A stretch of 64,000 nucleotides of DNA from Hyphomonadaceae bacterium (GTDB lineage Bacteria > Pseudomonadota > Alphaproteobacteria > Caulobacterales > Aquidulcibacteraceae), in contig JAEUMQ010000017.1 in the NCBI GenBank assembly GCA_016791425.1, positions 124,001-188,000 on the forward strand, read 5' to 3'. Every line of letters begins with the position of its first letter. The first letter of the stretch is position 1. Below the pieces are notes generated by a model that worked only from the letters and a program-made list of their open reading frames with translations, did not search any database and was not told the origin of the DNA. Made by a program: the position numbers and the translations under genes. Shown here in pieces: positions 29,390-38,207 of the stretch.

Positions 29390-29470
29390 TGTTCCGGAGG
29401 GTAGCGTAGCGACGCATTGCGTGAAGAACGAGGCGCAAGGCCTCATGCGCCGAGGTTCACCCCGCCCCAT

Positions 29471-29499
29471 CCCCTCCCCTCGGGGGGAGGGGCGCCTCA
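29471..29499 (+). repeat. Palindromic element C between ubiG and lysC
   Basis: Arms CCCCTCCCC (29471-29479) and GGGGAGGGG (29484-29492) around TCGG, followed by CGCCTC; it is the same element in the opposite orientation to A and B. It lies in the ubiG/lysC intergenic region. Confidence 0.75.
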
Positions 29500-29555
29500 T
29501 TCTCCATCGCCGGGCTTTTTGCACCGCCGCGAATGTGCGCTAAGCACCCGCGGCA

Positions 29556-30818
29556 ATGTCTCGATTGGTGATGAAATTCGGCGGCACGTCCGTCGGCGAC
29601 GTGGAGCGCATCCGGCGCGTGGCTCGCATCGTGGCGCACGAGCGAAAGCCGGGGCGGGGGCTGGCGGTGATCGTTTCAGCCATGGCCGGCGAGACCGACC
29701 GGCTGGTCAAGCTCGCCCGCGAGGCCGGCGGCGACACCCACAACCGCCCCGGCATCGCCGGCAAGAATTTCGACGACGAGTACGATGTGGTGGTCTCCAC
29801 CGGCGAGCAGGTGACCACGGGGCTGCTTTCCCTCGCCCTCAGGCAATTGGGCGTGCCGGCGCGCTCCTGGCAGAACTGGCAGATCCCGATCCGCTCCGAC
29901 GCCTCGCACTCCCGGGCGCGGGTCGACACGATCGATTCCGAGAAGCTCGGCGCGGCGATCGATGCCGGCGAGGTCGCGGTCATCCCGGGCTTCCAGGCCG
30001 TGACCGCCGACGATCGCATCACAACGCTCGGCCGCGGCGGCTCGGACACGTCGGCGGTGGCGGTGGCGGCCGCGATCAAGGCCGAGCGCTGCGACATCTA
30101 CACCGACGTCGACGGCGTCTACACCACCGACCCGCGCATCACCCAGCGTGCGCGGCGGTTGGAGAAGATCGCCTACGAAGAGATGCTGGAGATGGCCTCG
30201 CTGGGGGCCAAGGTGCTGCTGACCCGGTCGGTGGAGCTGGCCATGGCCCAGCGCGTGCCGGTGCGGGTGTTGTCGAGTTTCGTGGAGCCGGGCGATCCCA
30301 ATCCCGGCACCATCGTTTGCGGCGAGGAAGAGATCGTGGAGAAGCAGGTTGTTTCCGGCGTCGCCTATTCGCGCGACGAGGCGAAGGTGTCGCTGCTCGG
30401 GGTGGAGGACCATCCCGGCGTCGCCGCGGACATCTTCGGCCGGCTCGCCGACGCCGAGGTCAATGTCGATATGATCGTGCAGAGCCAGGCGCGTCACGAA
30501 GGCCGCCAGAACATGGTCTTCACCTGCCCCGATCGCGACGCGCCGCGCGCCAAGCAGGCTCTGGAGGCCGCGCAGAAGGAGATCGGCTACGAGGACCTGC
30601 AGATCCATCGCGACGTCGCGAAGGTGTCGGTGATCGGCATCGGCATGCGCAGCCAGGTCGGCGTCGCCAAGACCATGTTCGCCGCGCTGGCGGGCAAGGG
30701 CATCAACATCCAGGCCATCGCCACCTCCGAGATCAAGATCTCCGTGCTGATCGATGCGCAGTACACCGAGCTCGCCGTCCGCGCGCTGCACACCGCCTAC
30801 GGCCTCGACGCGGTCTGA
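29556..30818 (+). CDS. lysC: Aspartate kinase
   Basis: The product is 420 aa. The kinase domain begins MSRLVMKFGGTSVGDVERI, with STGEQVTTGLLSLAL and TLGRGGSDTSAVAVAAA (substrate and ATP loops). Two C-terminal ACT domains (from about residue 265, KVSLLGVEDHPGVAADIFG and KVSVIGIGMRSQVGVAKTMF) allow allosteric inhibition by lysine and/or threonine. First step of the aspartate pathway to Lys, Met, Thr and Ile. Length is typical for the class. Divergent from ubiG, and before ptsP with four small genes in between. Confidence 0.96.
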   Translation: MSRLVMKFGGTSVGDVERIRRVARIVAHERKPGRGLAVIVSAMAGETDRLVKLAREAGGDTHNRPGIAGKNFDDEYDVVVSTGEQVTTGLLSLALRQLGVPARSWQNWQIPIRSDASHSRARVDTIDSEKLGAAIDAGEVAVIPGFQAVTADDRITTLGRGGSDTSAVAVAAAIKAERCDIYTDVDGVYTTDPRITQRARRLEKIAYEEMLEMASLGAKVLLTRSVELAMAQRVPVRVLSSFVEPGDPNPGTIVCGEEEIVEKQVVSGVAYSRDEAKVSLLGVEDHPGVAADIFGRLADAEVNVDMIVQSQARHEGRQNMVFTCPDRDAPRAKQALEAAQKEIGYEDLQIHRDVAKVSVIGIGMRSQVGVAKTMFAALAGKGINIQAIATSEIKISVLIDAQYTELAVRALHTAYGLDAV

Positions 30819-30900
30819 GCCGGAACGACCAAACATTCGCCACGGATGCTGGCGAGGTTCCGGCTCGCGGCCGGCATGCGCCGCGACGGAGGGAAACCTC

Positions 30901-31392
30901 ATGCGCTGGCTCGCCGCCGCACTTGTCGCCGCCGCCGCGCTTGCGATCGCCTCTCCCGCCCAGGCTCGGCCGCGCGTTCCGACGCCTGCCGAATGCGCGG
31001 CGCTGATCGACGCCCGTGATCGCTTTGCGCCCGGCGTCAGCCTGCGTGCGATCCCGCAGATCGGAGCGGGAGGTCCTGCTTTTCCCCAAATGCGCCTGCG
31101 CGCCATCGCGGCGCACTTACCCAGCGAAATCCTGCCGGAGCTGGAAACGGCGATGGCGCGCACCGACCGCAGGCCGGTCGAGCTGAACTGCGCGGACGAT
31201 CGCGAAACCGACGCACGTCGCGGCCGTGCGTTTCGCATAAGCCTGCCGGTGTTCTCCGCGGACGGCCGCTGGATGACGTTGGCGTGGTTCAAGGTCGATC
31301 CGCCGGTGGGATCGGAAGGCTATCAATGCGCGTTCGAGCGCAGCGCCGGGCGTTGGGTCGCTCGAGGTTGCGAGCTGATCTTCATCTCTTGA
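30901..31392 (+). CDS. Secreted hypothetical protein (163 aa)
   Basis: Start ATG 30901 has GGAGGGAAAC upstream. A signal peptide ends at SPAQA-RP. The mature region is a compact domain with three Cys (PAECAAL, LNCADD, YQCAFE, GCELIF give four in all), which could make two disulphides in the periplasm. No family is recognised. It is 5 bases from the convergent DUF6491 gene. Codon use matches the neighbours. Confidence 0.6.
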   Translation: MRWLAAALVAAAALAIASPAQARPRVPTPAECAALIDARDRFAPGVSLRAIPQIGAGGPAFPQMRLRAIAAHLPSEILPELETAMARTDRRPVELNCADDRETDARRGRAFRISLPVFSADGRWMTLAWFKVDPPVGSEGYQCAFERSAGRWVARGCELIFIS

Positions 31393-31397
31393 GAGGG

Positions 31398-31787
31398 TTA
31401 CGGCAGGTCTTCGTGCGGGATGGCCGCGACCTCGGCTGCGCTGAGCTTGCGCAACGAGCGGGTGATAAGCGGGCGATAGAAGCCGAGATCGTCGGCGAGC
31501 GTGAGGTCGAGATCGATCGCCGAGCAGATCCAGTTCGCGCCGCGCACTTCGCTTATGAGGAAGTCGCCGGGCGATTTGCGCACATGGCTGCCGCGGGTGA
31601 GCTCGACGCGGTAGATGTCGTTCCTGCCGACCCGCAGATAGAGCGCGTCGCCGCCGTCGGCCGCCGACCAGCCGCGCCAATTGCTGCTGGCGAAGCAGTC
31701 GCTCCTGGTCGTCGGCGCCGGCGCAGCCTCGGCGACCGCAGCGAGGCCGAGCGTAAGGGCAAGGACGAAGGCGGGCATAAGACGCAT
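31398..31787 (-). CDS. Secreted DUF6491-like protein
   Basis: The product is 129 aa. The signal peptide ends near AEAAPA. The core DCFASSNWRGWSAADGGDALYLRVGRNDIYRVEL resembles DUF6491: a Cys, a W-x-x-W pair, then a strand with Y-L-R-V. A second Cys is in NWICSAIDLDLT. It is probably a small beta-sandwich in the periplasm. Role is unknown. Confidence 0.6.
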   Translation of the reverse strand: MRLMPAFVLALTLGLAAVAEAAPAPTTRSDCFASSNWRGWSAADGGDALYLRVGRNDIYRVELTRGSHVRKSPGDFLISEVRGANWICSAIDLDLTLADDLGFYRPLITRSLRKLSAAEVAAIPHEDLP

Positions 31788-31943
31788 GGGCGCGCTCTCT
31801 CAAACAGCCGCGCGGACATTAGCGCGCTTCGCGCGCGGTCAAAATCGCAAACCTTCGTGATGGGGCGCCGCGTCGGGCCCGCCGATCGCCGCTGGCCTGC
31901 CCAGGCGATGGTTCCTATAACGCCTACAAATGAGGGGGAAGCT

Positions 31944-32990
31944 TTGAGAAGATTGCTGTTTGCGGCGCTGCTAGGGGCTCTCCTGGGCGCGCTGGCGCCC
32001 GCCGCGCCCGCCTGGGCCCAGAGCGGAGCGCCGGCCGTGACGGTGGCGCAGATCACGGTCCACGGCGCGTCGCTGGAGGGCAATCTGGAGGGGGATTCCC
32101 CGGATCGCGCCGTCACAGTGTTCCTGCCGCCGAGCTACGCGCGCGAGCGGTCGCGCCGCTATCCGGTGATCTACGGACTGCACGGCTACACGATCAACAA
32201 CGAGATCTGGGCCCGCGAGATCAAGGCGTCCGAGAGCCTGCAGAACGCCTTTGCCGCGGGCGCGCGCGAGATGATCCTCGTTCTGCCGAGCGCCCAGACG
32301 CTGCACAACGGTTCGATGTATTCGGCCTCGGTCACGGTGGGGGACTGGGAGCGCTTCATCGCCGAGGACCTCGTCGCCTATATCGACGCGCATTATCGCA
32401 CCCTCGCCAGCCGCGACAGCCGCGCGCTCGTCGGTCATTCGATGGGCGGCTATGGCGCGGCGCGCATCGGCATGAAGCGCCCCGACGTGTTCAGCGCGCT
32501 CTACATCATGAGCCCGTGCTGTTTCGAGCCGCGCGAGGCGCCGCCGGCCGACGTGCTGGCCCAGGTGCAGGCGCTGCAAAGCCGCGAGGCCGCGACCTCT
32601 CTGCCGTTCCTCGGCCGCGCGACGCTCGCCGTGGCGGCGGCCTGGTCGCCCAATCCGCAGAAGCCGCCGCTCTATGTCGATCTGCCCGTGGGCGATGCGG
32701 CGGCGAAGGCGAACGTGCTGGCCCGCTGGGCGGCGAATTCGCCGCTCGCGATGGCCGACCAGTACATCTTCAATCTGCGCCGCTACCGCGCGATCGGCAT
32801 CGACGCGGGCGACCGCGACGACACCAAGATCGGCGCCGGCGAGCTGCACCGCATCCTGGACGCCGCGCATATCGCCAACGCGTTCGAAATCTATGACGGC
32901 GACCATGTGAGCGGCGTCGCCGATCGCTTCCAGAACCACGTGCTGCCGCTGCTCAGCCGTACGCTGACATTCGGGCGGCCGCGGCGCTGA
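31944..32990 (+). CDS. Secreted esterase (esterase D-like alpha/beta hydrolase)
   Basis: The product is 348 aa. I chose TTG 31944 because AGGGGGA is five bases upstream and a signal peptide starts there (LRRLLFAALLGALLGALAPAAPAWA-QS). The fold: RRYPVIYGLHGYTINNEIW, nucleophile in ALVGHSMGGYGAARIG, and late His in YDGDHVSGV; a plausible Asp lies in the DAGDRDD region. Family: putative esterases of the EstD/Fes type (COG0627-like), acting in the periplasm. The substrate is unknown. It ends 3 bases from a convergent small gene. Confidence 0.85.
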   Translation: MRRLLFAALLGALLGALAPAAPAWAQSGAPAVTVAQITVHGASLEGNLEGDSPDRAVTVFLPPSYARERSRRYPVIYGLHGYTINNEIWAREIKASESLQNAFAAGAREMILVLPSAQTLHNGSMYSASVTVGDWERFIAEDLVAYIDAHYRTLASRDSRALVGHSMGGYGAARIGMKRPDVFSALYIMSPCCFEPREAPPADVLAQVQALQSREAATSLPFLGRATLAVAAAWSPNPQKPPLYVDLPVGDAAAKANVLARWAANSPLAMADQYIFNLRRYRAIGIDAGDRDDTKIGAGELHRILDAAHIANAFEIYDGDHVSGVADRFQNHVLPLLSRTLTFGRPRR

Positions 32991-32992
32991 AC

Positions 32993-33211
32993 CTATGTGA
33001 CCTTGACCGAGCGGATGAAAGTTTCCACGTCCGCGCGGCTTGGAACAGGCGCATCGGGCTCGTCGGTCATCAGCACGGCCTGATCAATCACCGCGTCCTG
33101 CAGTGCGTCGGGCAGATCGTCCCAATGGACGATGAGCGCGGCCCCGACCCGGCGCAGGATCGGCTCCTGGCGGGGCTTGCACTTGAGGCTTCGTTCCTTG
33201 ATGTCGGCCAT
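32993..33211 (-). CDS. Small hypothetical protein (72 aa)
   Basis: Starts at ATG 33211 (MADIKERSLKCKPRQEP). The core HWDDLPDALQDAVIDQAVLM suggests an alpha-helical domain, followed by a loop rich in Asp and Pro and the C-terminus VETFIRSVKVT. No family is recognised. Next on the same strand upstream is another small gene, 42 bases away, so they may form a two-gene unit. Confidence 0.5.
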   Translation of the reverse strand: MADIKERSLKCKPRQEPILRRVGAALIVHWDDLPDALQDAVIDQAVLMTDEPDAPVPSRADVETFIRSVKVT

Positions 33212-33253
33212 CCGCGCTCTTCCGAAATCATGCGCGGCCTTGCGCCGCATTCG

Positions 33254-33493
33254 CTAGTCGAGCAGCGTCAATTGCGGCTCTCCGGCCACCCGCTCGTAGG
33301 GCTCGGTGTCGCCCTTGATGCGGTAGGAGGTGAACCGGCTGCCCGGAACGACGGCCATGATCGTGTAGGCGATCGATTGCGTCTTGGGCGGATTGGCGCG
33401 GCTGGGGACATAGCGCACCCGGTCGCCGCGCGCGAAACGGCTCGGCGACGGGGCTTCCTCCGCTGCGCGTGCGCGTTCCGTGAAATTGGGCAT
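33254..33493 (-). CDS. Small basic hypothetical protein (79 aa)
   Basis: ATG 33493 is selected over ATG 33598 because a perfect AGGAGG (33498-33503, minus strand) precedes it by 4 bases. The core FARGDRVRYVPSRANPPKTQSIAYTIMAVVPGSRFTSYRIKGD looks like a small SH3-like beta barrel, then EPYERVAGEPQLTLLD. No family match that I can name. It is probably cytoplasmic. Confidence 0.55.
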   Translation of the reverse strand: MPNFTERARAAEEAPSPSRFARGDRVRYVPSRANPPKTQSIAYTIMAVVPGSRFTSYRIKGDTEPYERVAGEPQLTLLD

Positions 33494-33657
33494 GTCGCCT
33501 CCTACGGCGGCGAGCAGCCGCTGAGCGGCCTGCGCGCGTTTGCTTTTAGGTGAAGTGGCGGACTTTGTAGCATGCAAGGTCGTGTTTGGCCTAGTCATTT
33601 CGGGCAGCGCCGGTTCCGGCCTTGGGGTCGGCGTGGGGCGGTGCAAGGAGTCGCATC

Positions 33658-34092
33658 ATGAGTGAGGTGCAAGGCGGCTGTCTCTGCGGCGCGATCCGCT
33701 ACCGGCTGAGCCAGCCGTTCATCTTCGTGGGCCAATGCTGCTGCAAGGATTGCCAGAAGGCGACCGGCACGGGCCACACCACGATCATCGGCGTGCACAA
33801 GAGCCAGCTTGCGCTGACCGGCGAGCCGAAGCGCTTCACCAACGCCGGCGCCAGCGGCGGCGCCGTGACGCGGCATTTCTGCGCTGATTGCGGCGGCCGG
33901 CTCTACACCGCCGGAGATCTGCCTGGCGACATCATCATGGTGCAGGCGGGCTCGCTCGACGATCCGAATATCGTGAAGCCCGAGCGCGTGATCTACGTGA
34001 AGGACAAGGTCGCATGGGACTTCTTCGACCCCGCGCTGCCGCAGCACGAGGCGATGGCGCCCGGGCCGGTCCCAACCAAGCCGAGCGCTTAG
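33658..34092 (+). CDS. GFA-family (Gfa-like) zinc protein
   Basis: The product is 144 aa. The family signature is present: GGCLCGAIRY, CCCKDCQKATGTGH, HFCADCGGRLYTA, where the Cys residues bind zinc. The family is named for glutathione-dependent formaldehyde-activating enzyme, though most members have no proven activity. Start ATG 33658 has AAGGAG upstream. Its stop overlaps the convergent lipoprotein gene by 4 bases. Confidence 0.85.
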   Translation: MSEVQGGCLCGAIRYRLSQPFIFVGQCCCKDCQKATGTGHTTIIGVHKSQLALTGEPKRFTNAGASGGAVTRHFCADCGGRLYTAGDLPGDIIMVQAGSLDDPNIVKPERVIYVKDKVAWDFFDPALPQHEAMAPGPVPTKPSA

Positions 34093-34403
34093 CGCATGCA
34101 ATTCTCGTAGGGGCCTCCGGCCGCGCCGTTCAGCATGGCCTCGCCGCCGTGCTCCCAGTACTCGACCGTCCCGTCCGTGTAGCGCGCGCCCGAGGCCGCC
34201 ATGACGCCGGCCAGCCGGTAGGTCCGGCCGCCGGCCGCAACCTCGACATTGCCCCCTTCGGTGAGGCGGATGCTGAACGAGACGCCGTTGTCGCAACGCC
34301 AGGCGATGCTGGGCCCGGCGGGCGCATCGGGGGTCGGCGCTTCGGTATTGGCCGTGGCGCAGGCAGCGAGCCCGAGGCAGGCGGCGAGCAGGAGGGTGCG
34401 CAT
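34089..34403 (-). CDS. MliC-type lysozyme-inhibitor lipoprotein
   Basis: The product is 104 aa. Lipobox CLGLAAC at the end of the signal peptide. The mature part IAWRCDNGVSFSIRLTEGGNVEVAAGGRTYRLAGVMAASG...YTDGTVEYWEHGGEAML matches MliC, including the Cys pair and the S-G-A-R-Y loop that enters the lysozyme active site. Such proteins protect peptidoglycan from c-type lysozyme at the outer membrane. Start 34403 gives a correct signal; the frame upstream does not. Confidence 0.8.
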   Translation of the reverse strand: MRTLLLAACLGLAACATANTEAPTPDAPAGPSIAWRCDNGVSFSIRLTEGGNVEVAAGGRTYRLAGVMAASGARYTDGTVEYWEHGGEAMLNGAAGGPYENCMR

Positions 34404-34559
34404 GGAATGCCTTTTATGCTGTCCCGCGGGGCTGCGCCACGACCAGGGACGCATGCGCAGCCGCCAAAGTCCGGGCAAGTCTGGCGCACGCCGCAATTCG
34501 CGGCCAAGTAAGGGGCAGGGATTCCCCGGACCATTCACGCGACGCCCGTAGGGACTGAA

Positions 34560-36827
34560 GTGGCGGCACACCCATCAAGCATCGGCGGCGCGCGCATCCT
34601 CCTGCGCCGGCTGCGCGAGATCATGGAGGCAGGCGGCGGCGCCCAGGAGCGCCTGGATCGCCTCGTCTCGATGATCGCCTCGACGATGGTCGCCGACGTC
34701 TGCTCGATCTATCTGAAGCGCGGTCGCGTGAACGAGCTTTTCGCCACCGAGGGGCTGAAGCGCGAGGCGGTGCACACCACCCGCCTCAAGGAAGGCGAGG
34801 GTCTCGTCGGCCTGGTCGCCGAGACCGGCCGCCCGCTCAACCTCGCCGACGCCCAGCACCATCCGCGCTTCTCCTATCGCCCTGAAACCGGCGAGGACCC
34901 GTTCAACGCTTTTCTCGGCGTGCCCATCGTCAGGAGCGAGCGCGTGTTCGGCGTGCTCGTGGTGCAGAACAAGGCCTCGCGCACCTATGGGGAGGACGAG
35001 GTCGAGGCGTTGCAGCTCATCGCGCAGGTGCTGGCTGAGATCGTCGCCTCCAATGCGCTGGGCGATCTTTCCGAGCTCAAGGAGGTGGAGTTCAAGCCGT
35101 CCCGGCCCGAGCGGCTGGGCGGGCGCGTGTTCTCCGAGGGGCTGGCGATCGGCCAGGCCTTCCTGCACGAGCCGCACACGCCGCTTGGGCGGATCGTCGC
35201 GGACGATCCGGTCGCGGAGGAAGCGCGCCTGACCGCCGGGCTGGCGCAGGTGCGCGAGCGTCTCGCGGCGCTGCTGGACGGCGACGTCCAGCGCATCGCC
35301 GGCGAGTCGCGCGACGTGCTGGAGACGTTTCACGCGCTGGCCAAGGACCCGCACTGGGAGGCGCGCCTGAAGGCGGGCATCCGCGCCGGCCTTTCCGCCG
35401 ACGCGGCCGTGGAGCGCGTGCGCGGCGAGCACCGTGCGCGCCTGGCCGGCGCCGCCGATCCGCTGCTGCGCGAGCAGCTCCACGATCTGGAGGATCTGGA
35501 TAACCGGCTCCTGCGCGCGCTGGCCGGCGCCGATCCCTCGCAGGCCGCCGCGATGCCGCACGACGCGATCCTGATCGCGCGCAATCTGGGGCCCGCCGAG
35601 CTGCTGGAATATGGCGCCGAGCGGCTGAAGGGCATCGCGCTGGAGGAGGGCGCCTCCGGCGGCCACGCCGCGATCGTCGCCCGCGCCCATGACATCCCGA
35701 TGGTCGGCCGTGCGGGCGGGCTGCTGACCCGCGTGGAGGCCGGCGATCGCATCATCCTCGACGCGGAGGCGGGCGAGGTGCGCCTGCGGCCCGAGCCTGA
35801 GGTCGTCCGGGCCTACAAGCAGCGCCAGGAGCTGCGCTCCGCCCGCGCCGCCGAATACGCCCGCCTGCGCGACGCCCCGGCCGTCACCAAGGACGGTAAG
35901 CGGGTGATTTTGCTGCTGAATGCGGGCCTGGCGCTCGACGCCCACCATGTCGCCGACGCCGGCGCGGAGGGCATCGGGCTCTTCCGCACCGAGTTCCAGT
36001 TCATGGTCTCCGAGACGCTGCCCAAGCAGGAGAGCCAGGTGGCGCTCTATCGCGAGGTGCTGGCCGCGGCCGGCGACCGGCCCGTCACGTTCCGCACCCT
36101 CGACCTGGGCGGCGACAAGGCCGCCCCCTCGGTGCAGACCGAGCGGGAGGAGAACCCGGCGCTGGGCTGGCGCGGCGTGCGCATGGGCCTCGATCGCCCG
36201 GCGCTGCTTCGCTACCAGCTGCGCGCGCTCCTGGAGGCGAGCGAGGGCGCGCGCCTGCGCGTGATGTTCCCGCTGGTGACCACGCTGGAGGAATTCGACG
36301 CCTGCCGCGGCTGGGTGCTGAAGGAGATCGCCGAAGCCAAGCGCAAGGGCAGGGCGGGGCCCGCCGAGCTGGAGGTCGGCGTTATGATCGAGACGCCGGC
36401 GCTCGCCTTCGCGATTCCGCGGCTCAAGGGACGGGCGGATTTCCTTTCCATCGGCGCGAACGATCTCATGCAGTATTTCTTCGCCGCCGACCGCGCCAAC
36501 CCCCGCGTCTCGGACCGCTACGACATCCTTTCGCCGGCGGCGCTGCGCTTCCTGAAGCAGATCCGCGAAGACGCCGCCGCCGCCGACTTGCCGGTGTCGA
36601 TCTGTGGAGAAGCCGGCGGCCGTCCGCTGGAGGCGATGGCGTTCGTGGCGCTTGGTTACGACCGGTTGTCGATGCCGGCGCAGGGCATCGGGCCGACCAA
36701 GTTCATGCTTGCCGCGCTCGATGCGGGCGCCGCGGCGGCGTTCATATTGCCTTTGCTCGACAGCGATAAGGTTTCGCTTCGCACGGACCTTGCATCCTAC
36801 GCAAAAAGCAGTGGAATCGCCGTCTGA
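34560..36827 (+). CDS. ptsP: Nitrogen PTS enzyme I (PEP-protein phosphotransferase)
   Basis: The product is 755 aa. GAF domain at ~20-150; then the N-terminal EI helices, phospho-His domain (EEGASGGHAAIVARAHDIPMV, active His), and the PEP-binding TIM barrel (GIGLFRTEFQFM, FLSIGANDLMQYFFAADR, ICGEAGGRPLEAMAFVALGYDRLSM). It moves phosphate from PEP to NPr and so links carbon and nitrogen state to regulation. Starts at GTG 34560 (AGGGACTGA upstream). It lies downstream of lysC, a common order in alphaproteobacteria; here five small or esterase genes intervene. Confidence 0.94.
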   Translation: MAAHPSSIGGARILLRRLREIMEAGGGAQERLDRLVSMIASTMVADVCSIYLKRGRVNELFATEGLKREAVHTTRLKEGEGLVGLVAETGRPLNLADAQHHPRFSYRPETGEDPFNAFLGVPIVRSERVFGVLVVQNKASRTYGEDEVEALQLIAQVLAEIVASNALGDLSELKEVEFKPSRPERLGGRVFSEGLAIGQAFLHEPHTPLGRIVADDPVAEEARLTAGLAQVRERLAALLDGDVQRIAGESRDVLETFHALAKDPHWEARLKAGIRAGLSADAAVERVRGEHRARLAGAADPLLREQLHDLEDLDNRLLRALAGADPSQAAAMPHDAILIARNLGPAELLEYGAERLKGIALEEGASGGHAAIVARAHDIPMVGRAGGLLTRVEAGDRIILDAEAGEVRLRPEPEVVRAYKQRQELRSARAAEYARLRDAPAVTKDGKRVILLLNAGLALDAHHVADAGAEGIGLFRTEFQFMVSETLPKQESQVALYREVLAAAGDRPVTFRTLDLGGDKAAPSVQTEREENPALGWRGVRMGLDRPALLRYQLRALLEASEGARLRVMFPLVTTLEEFDACRGWVLKEIAEAKRKGRAGPAELEVGVMIETPALAFAIPRLKGRADFLSIGANDLMQYFFAADRANPRVSDRYDILSPAALRFLKQIREDAAAADLPVSICGEAGGRPLEAMAFVALGYDRLSMPAQGIGPTKFMLAALDAGAAAAFILPLLDSDKVSLRTDLASYAKSSGIAV

Positions 36828-36937
36828 AACGACCCTTTCGCCATTGAGAAGAATGACGAACGGCGTTACGTTTCCTCGACGGCTTAATTCTTGCTCAACC
36901 TTTTTGCCGAAGGTCTCAGAATAGGACCGAGGAAGCG

Positions 36938-37789
36938 ATGCTGCAGCCGTCCGGCTCCGATGTGCCAGAGACCGAACCAGCCGCCCCCGCGCGGCTGAAG
37001 TCGGACGCGCGCGAAGGCATTGAGCTGGCGATCGAATCGGACTGGCGGGTCGGCAAGAAGCTCGAAGCCGCGCGCGAGCAGCGCGGGCTGACGCTCGAAC
37101 AGGTGGCCGCCCAGACCAAGGTGCGGCGCGAGTTCATCGAAGCGCTCGAGGAGATGAACGCCAAGCTCCTCCCGGGCAAGGCGTACGCACTCGCCTACCT
37201 CAAATCCTACGCCCGGCTGCTCGGCCTCGATCCGGCCGAGATCGCCGATCAGTTCCAGCGCGAAGTGGCGCTGTCCCGCGAAGACGCGACCCCGCAGGTG
37301 CGCGACCCGAAATCCCGCCCGCGCGGCGTCGCCCGTCCGTGGCTTCCGGCGATGGCGCTGGGGCTCATCGCCGCCGGCTTTGTCGCCTGGCAGGCGCTGA
37401 AGGATAATTTCATCACCGCGGGCCCCTCCACCGAGGCTGTGGCCGCGCCCATGCGGATGGAGCCGCGCGCGCCGACCGCGGCGCCGACGCCGGCCTCGCA
37501 GGGGCAGATCGAGATCCGCGCGGTTGCGGCGGGGCACCTTGAGGTGCGCGGGCCCGACGGCACGATCTACCTCTACCGGACGCTGCAGCCCGGCGACGTC
37601 TACCGTCCCGATCCAGGGCCGGGCTGGACGCTGCACGCGCGCGATGGCGGCGCCTTCGACCTGACCGTCGATGGCTCTCCGGCGGGCCTGCTGGGTGAGC
37701 CCGGCAAGCCGGTGCTGGGCCGCCGGCTGGACTCCATCGCGCCGCTCGACGTGGCCGTGGTCCCCGCGCCGGTCACCCCCGCGACCTAA
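36938..37789 (+). CDS. RodZ-like HTH membrane protein
   Basis: The product is 283 aa. The N-terminal HTH_25 domain (residues ~28-95) reads IESDWRVGKKLEAAREQRGLTLEQVAAQTKVRREFIEALEEMN, the RodZ pattern. One membrane helix at ~132-150 (PWLPAMALGLIAAGFVAW) and a C-terminal DUF4115-like periplasmic part (IEIRAVAAGHLEVRGPDGTIYLYR) follow. RodZ couples MreB to cell shape; this is the paralogue usually found next to ispG in this group. No start problem: ATG 36938 with AGGAAG upstream. Confidence 0.85.
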   Translation: MLQPSGSDVPETEPAAPARLKSDAREGIELAIESDWRVGKKLEAAREQRGLTLEQVAAQTKVRREFIEALEEMNAKLLPGKAYALAYLKSYARLLGLDPAEIADQFQREVALSREDATPQVRDPKSRPRGVARPWLPAMALGLIAAGFVAWQALKDNFITAGPSTEAVAAPMRMEPRAPTAAPTPASQGQIEIRAVAAGHLEVRGPDGTIYLYRTLQPGDVYRPDPGPGWTLHARDGGAFDLTVDGSPAGLLGEPGKPVLGRRLDSIAPLDVAVVPAPVTPAT

Positions 37790-37850
37790 TAAAAGGCCGG
37801 GGCGCGACACCGCGCGCGTGACCCACTATGCTCCAGGCGAGTCCGCCGCG

Positions 37851-38152
37851 ATGACGACCCTGGATACCCACGAGATCGTTGAGAACCTGCAAGCCGCAGG
37901 CATGCCCAAGCCGCAGGCCGAGGCGGTCATGCGCGCGATCAAGTCGCGCGAGATCACGCCTTCGCCCAGCTGGTCACCAAGGACGACCTCAAGGCCGTCA
38001 GGGCCGATTTGGCGGCCGTTCGAGATGAGCTGAAATCCGCTATCCAGCCGCTTGCCAGCAAGTACGAGGTATCGCGGGTGGAGACGCGGCTCATCATGTG
38101 GATGGTTGGAACGGCGATCGCGCTCTTCGGCCTGCTGAAGGCCTTCCCGTAG
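37851..38152 (+). pseudogene. DUF1640-type coiled-coil membrane protein, frameshifted
   Basis: Reads TTLDTHEIVENLQAAGMPKP then QAEAVMRAIKSREI, then shifts frame at ~37950-37957. In frame -1 it continues HAFAQLVTKDDLKAVRADLAA, a coiled coil, and a C-terminal membrane helix (LIMWMVGTAIALFGLLKAFP) to TAG at 38150. 302 bases equal 100.7 codons, so one base is missing. Full-length relatives (~100 aa) are abundant in proteobacteria and have no settled function. Either a real mutation or a sequencing error. Confidence 0.75.
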
Positions 38153-38207
38153 TAGCGCGCCGTTGCGTCGCCCTGCGGGCGTCGCATCTCTGTGCTAGAG
38201 GCATCCT

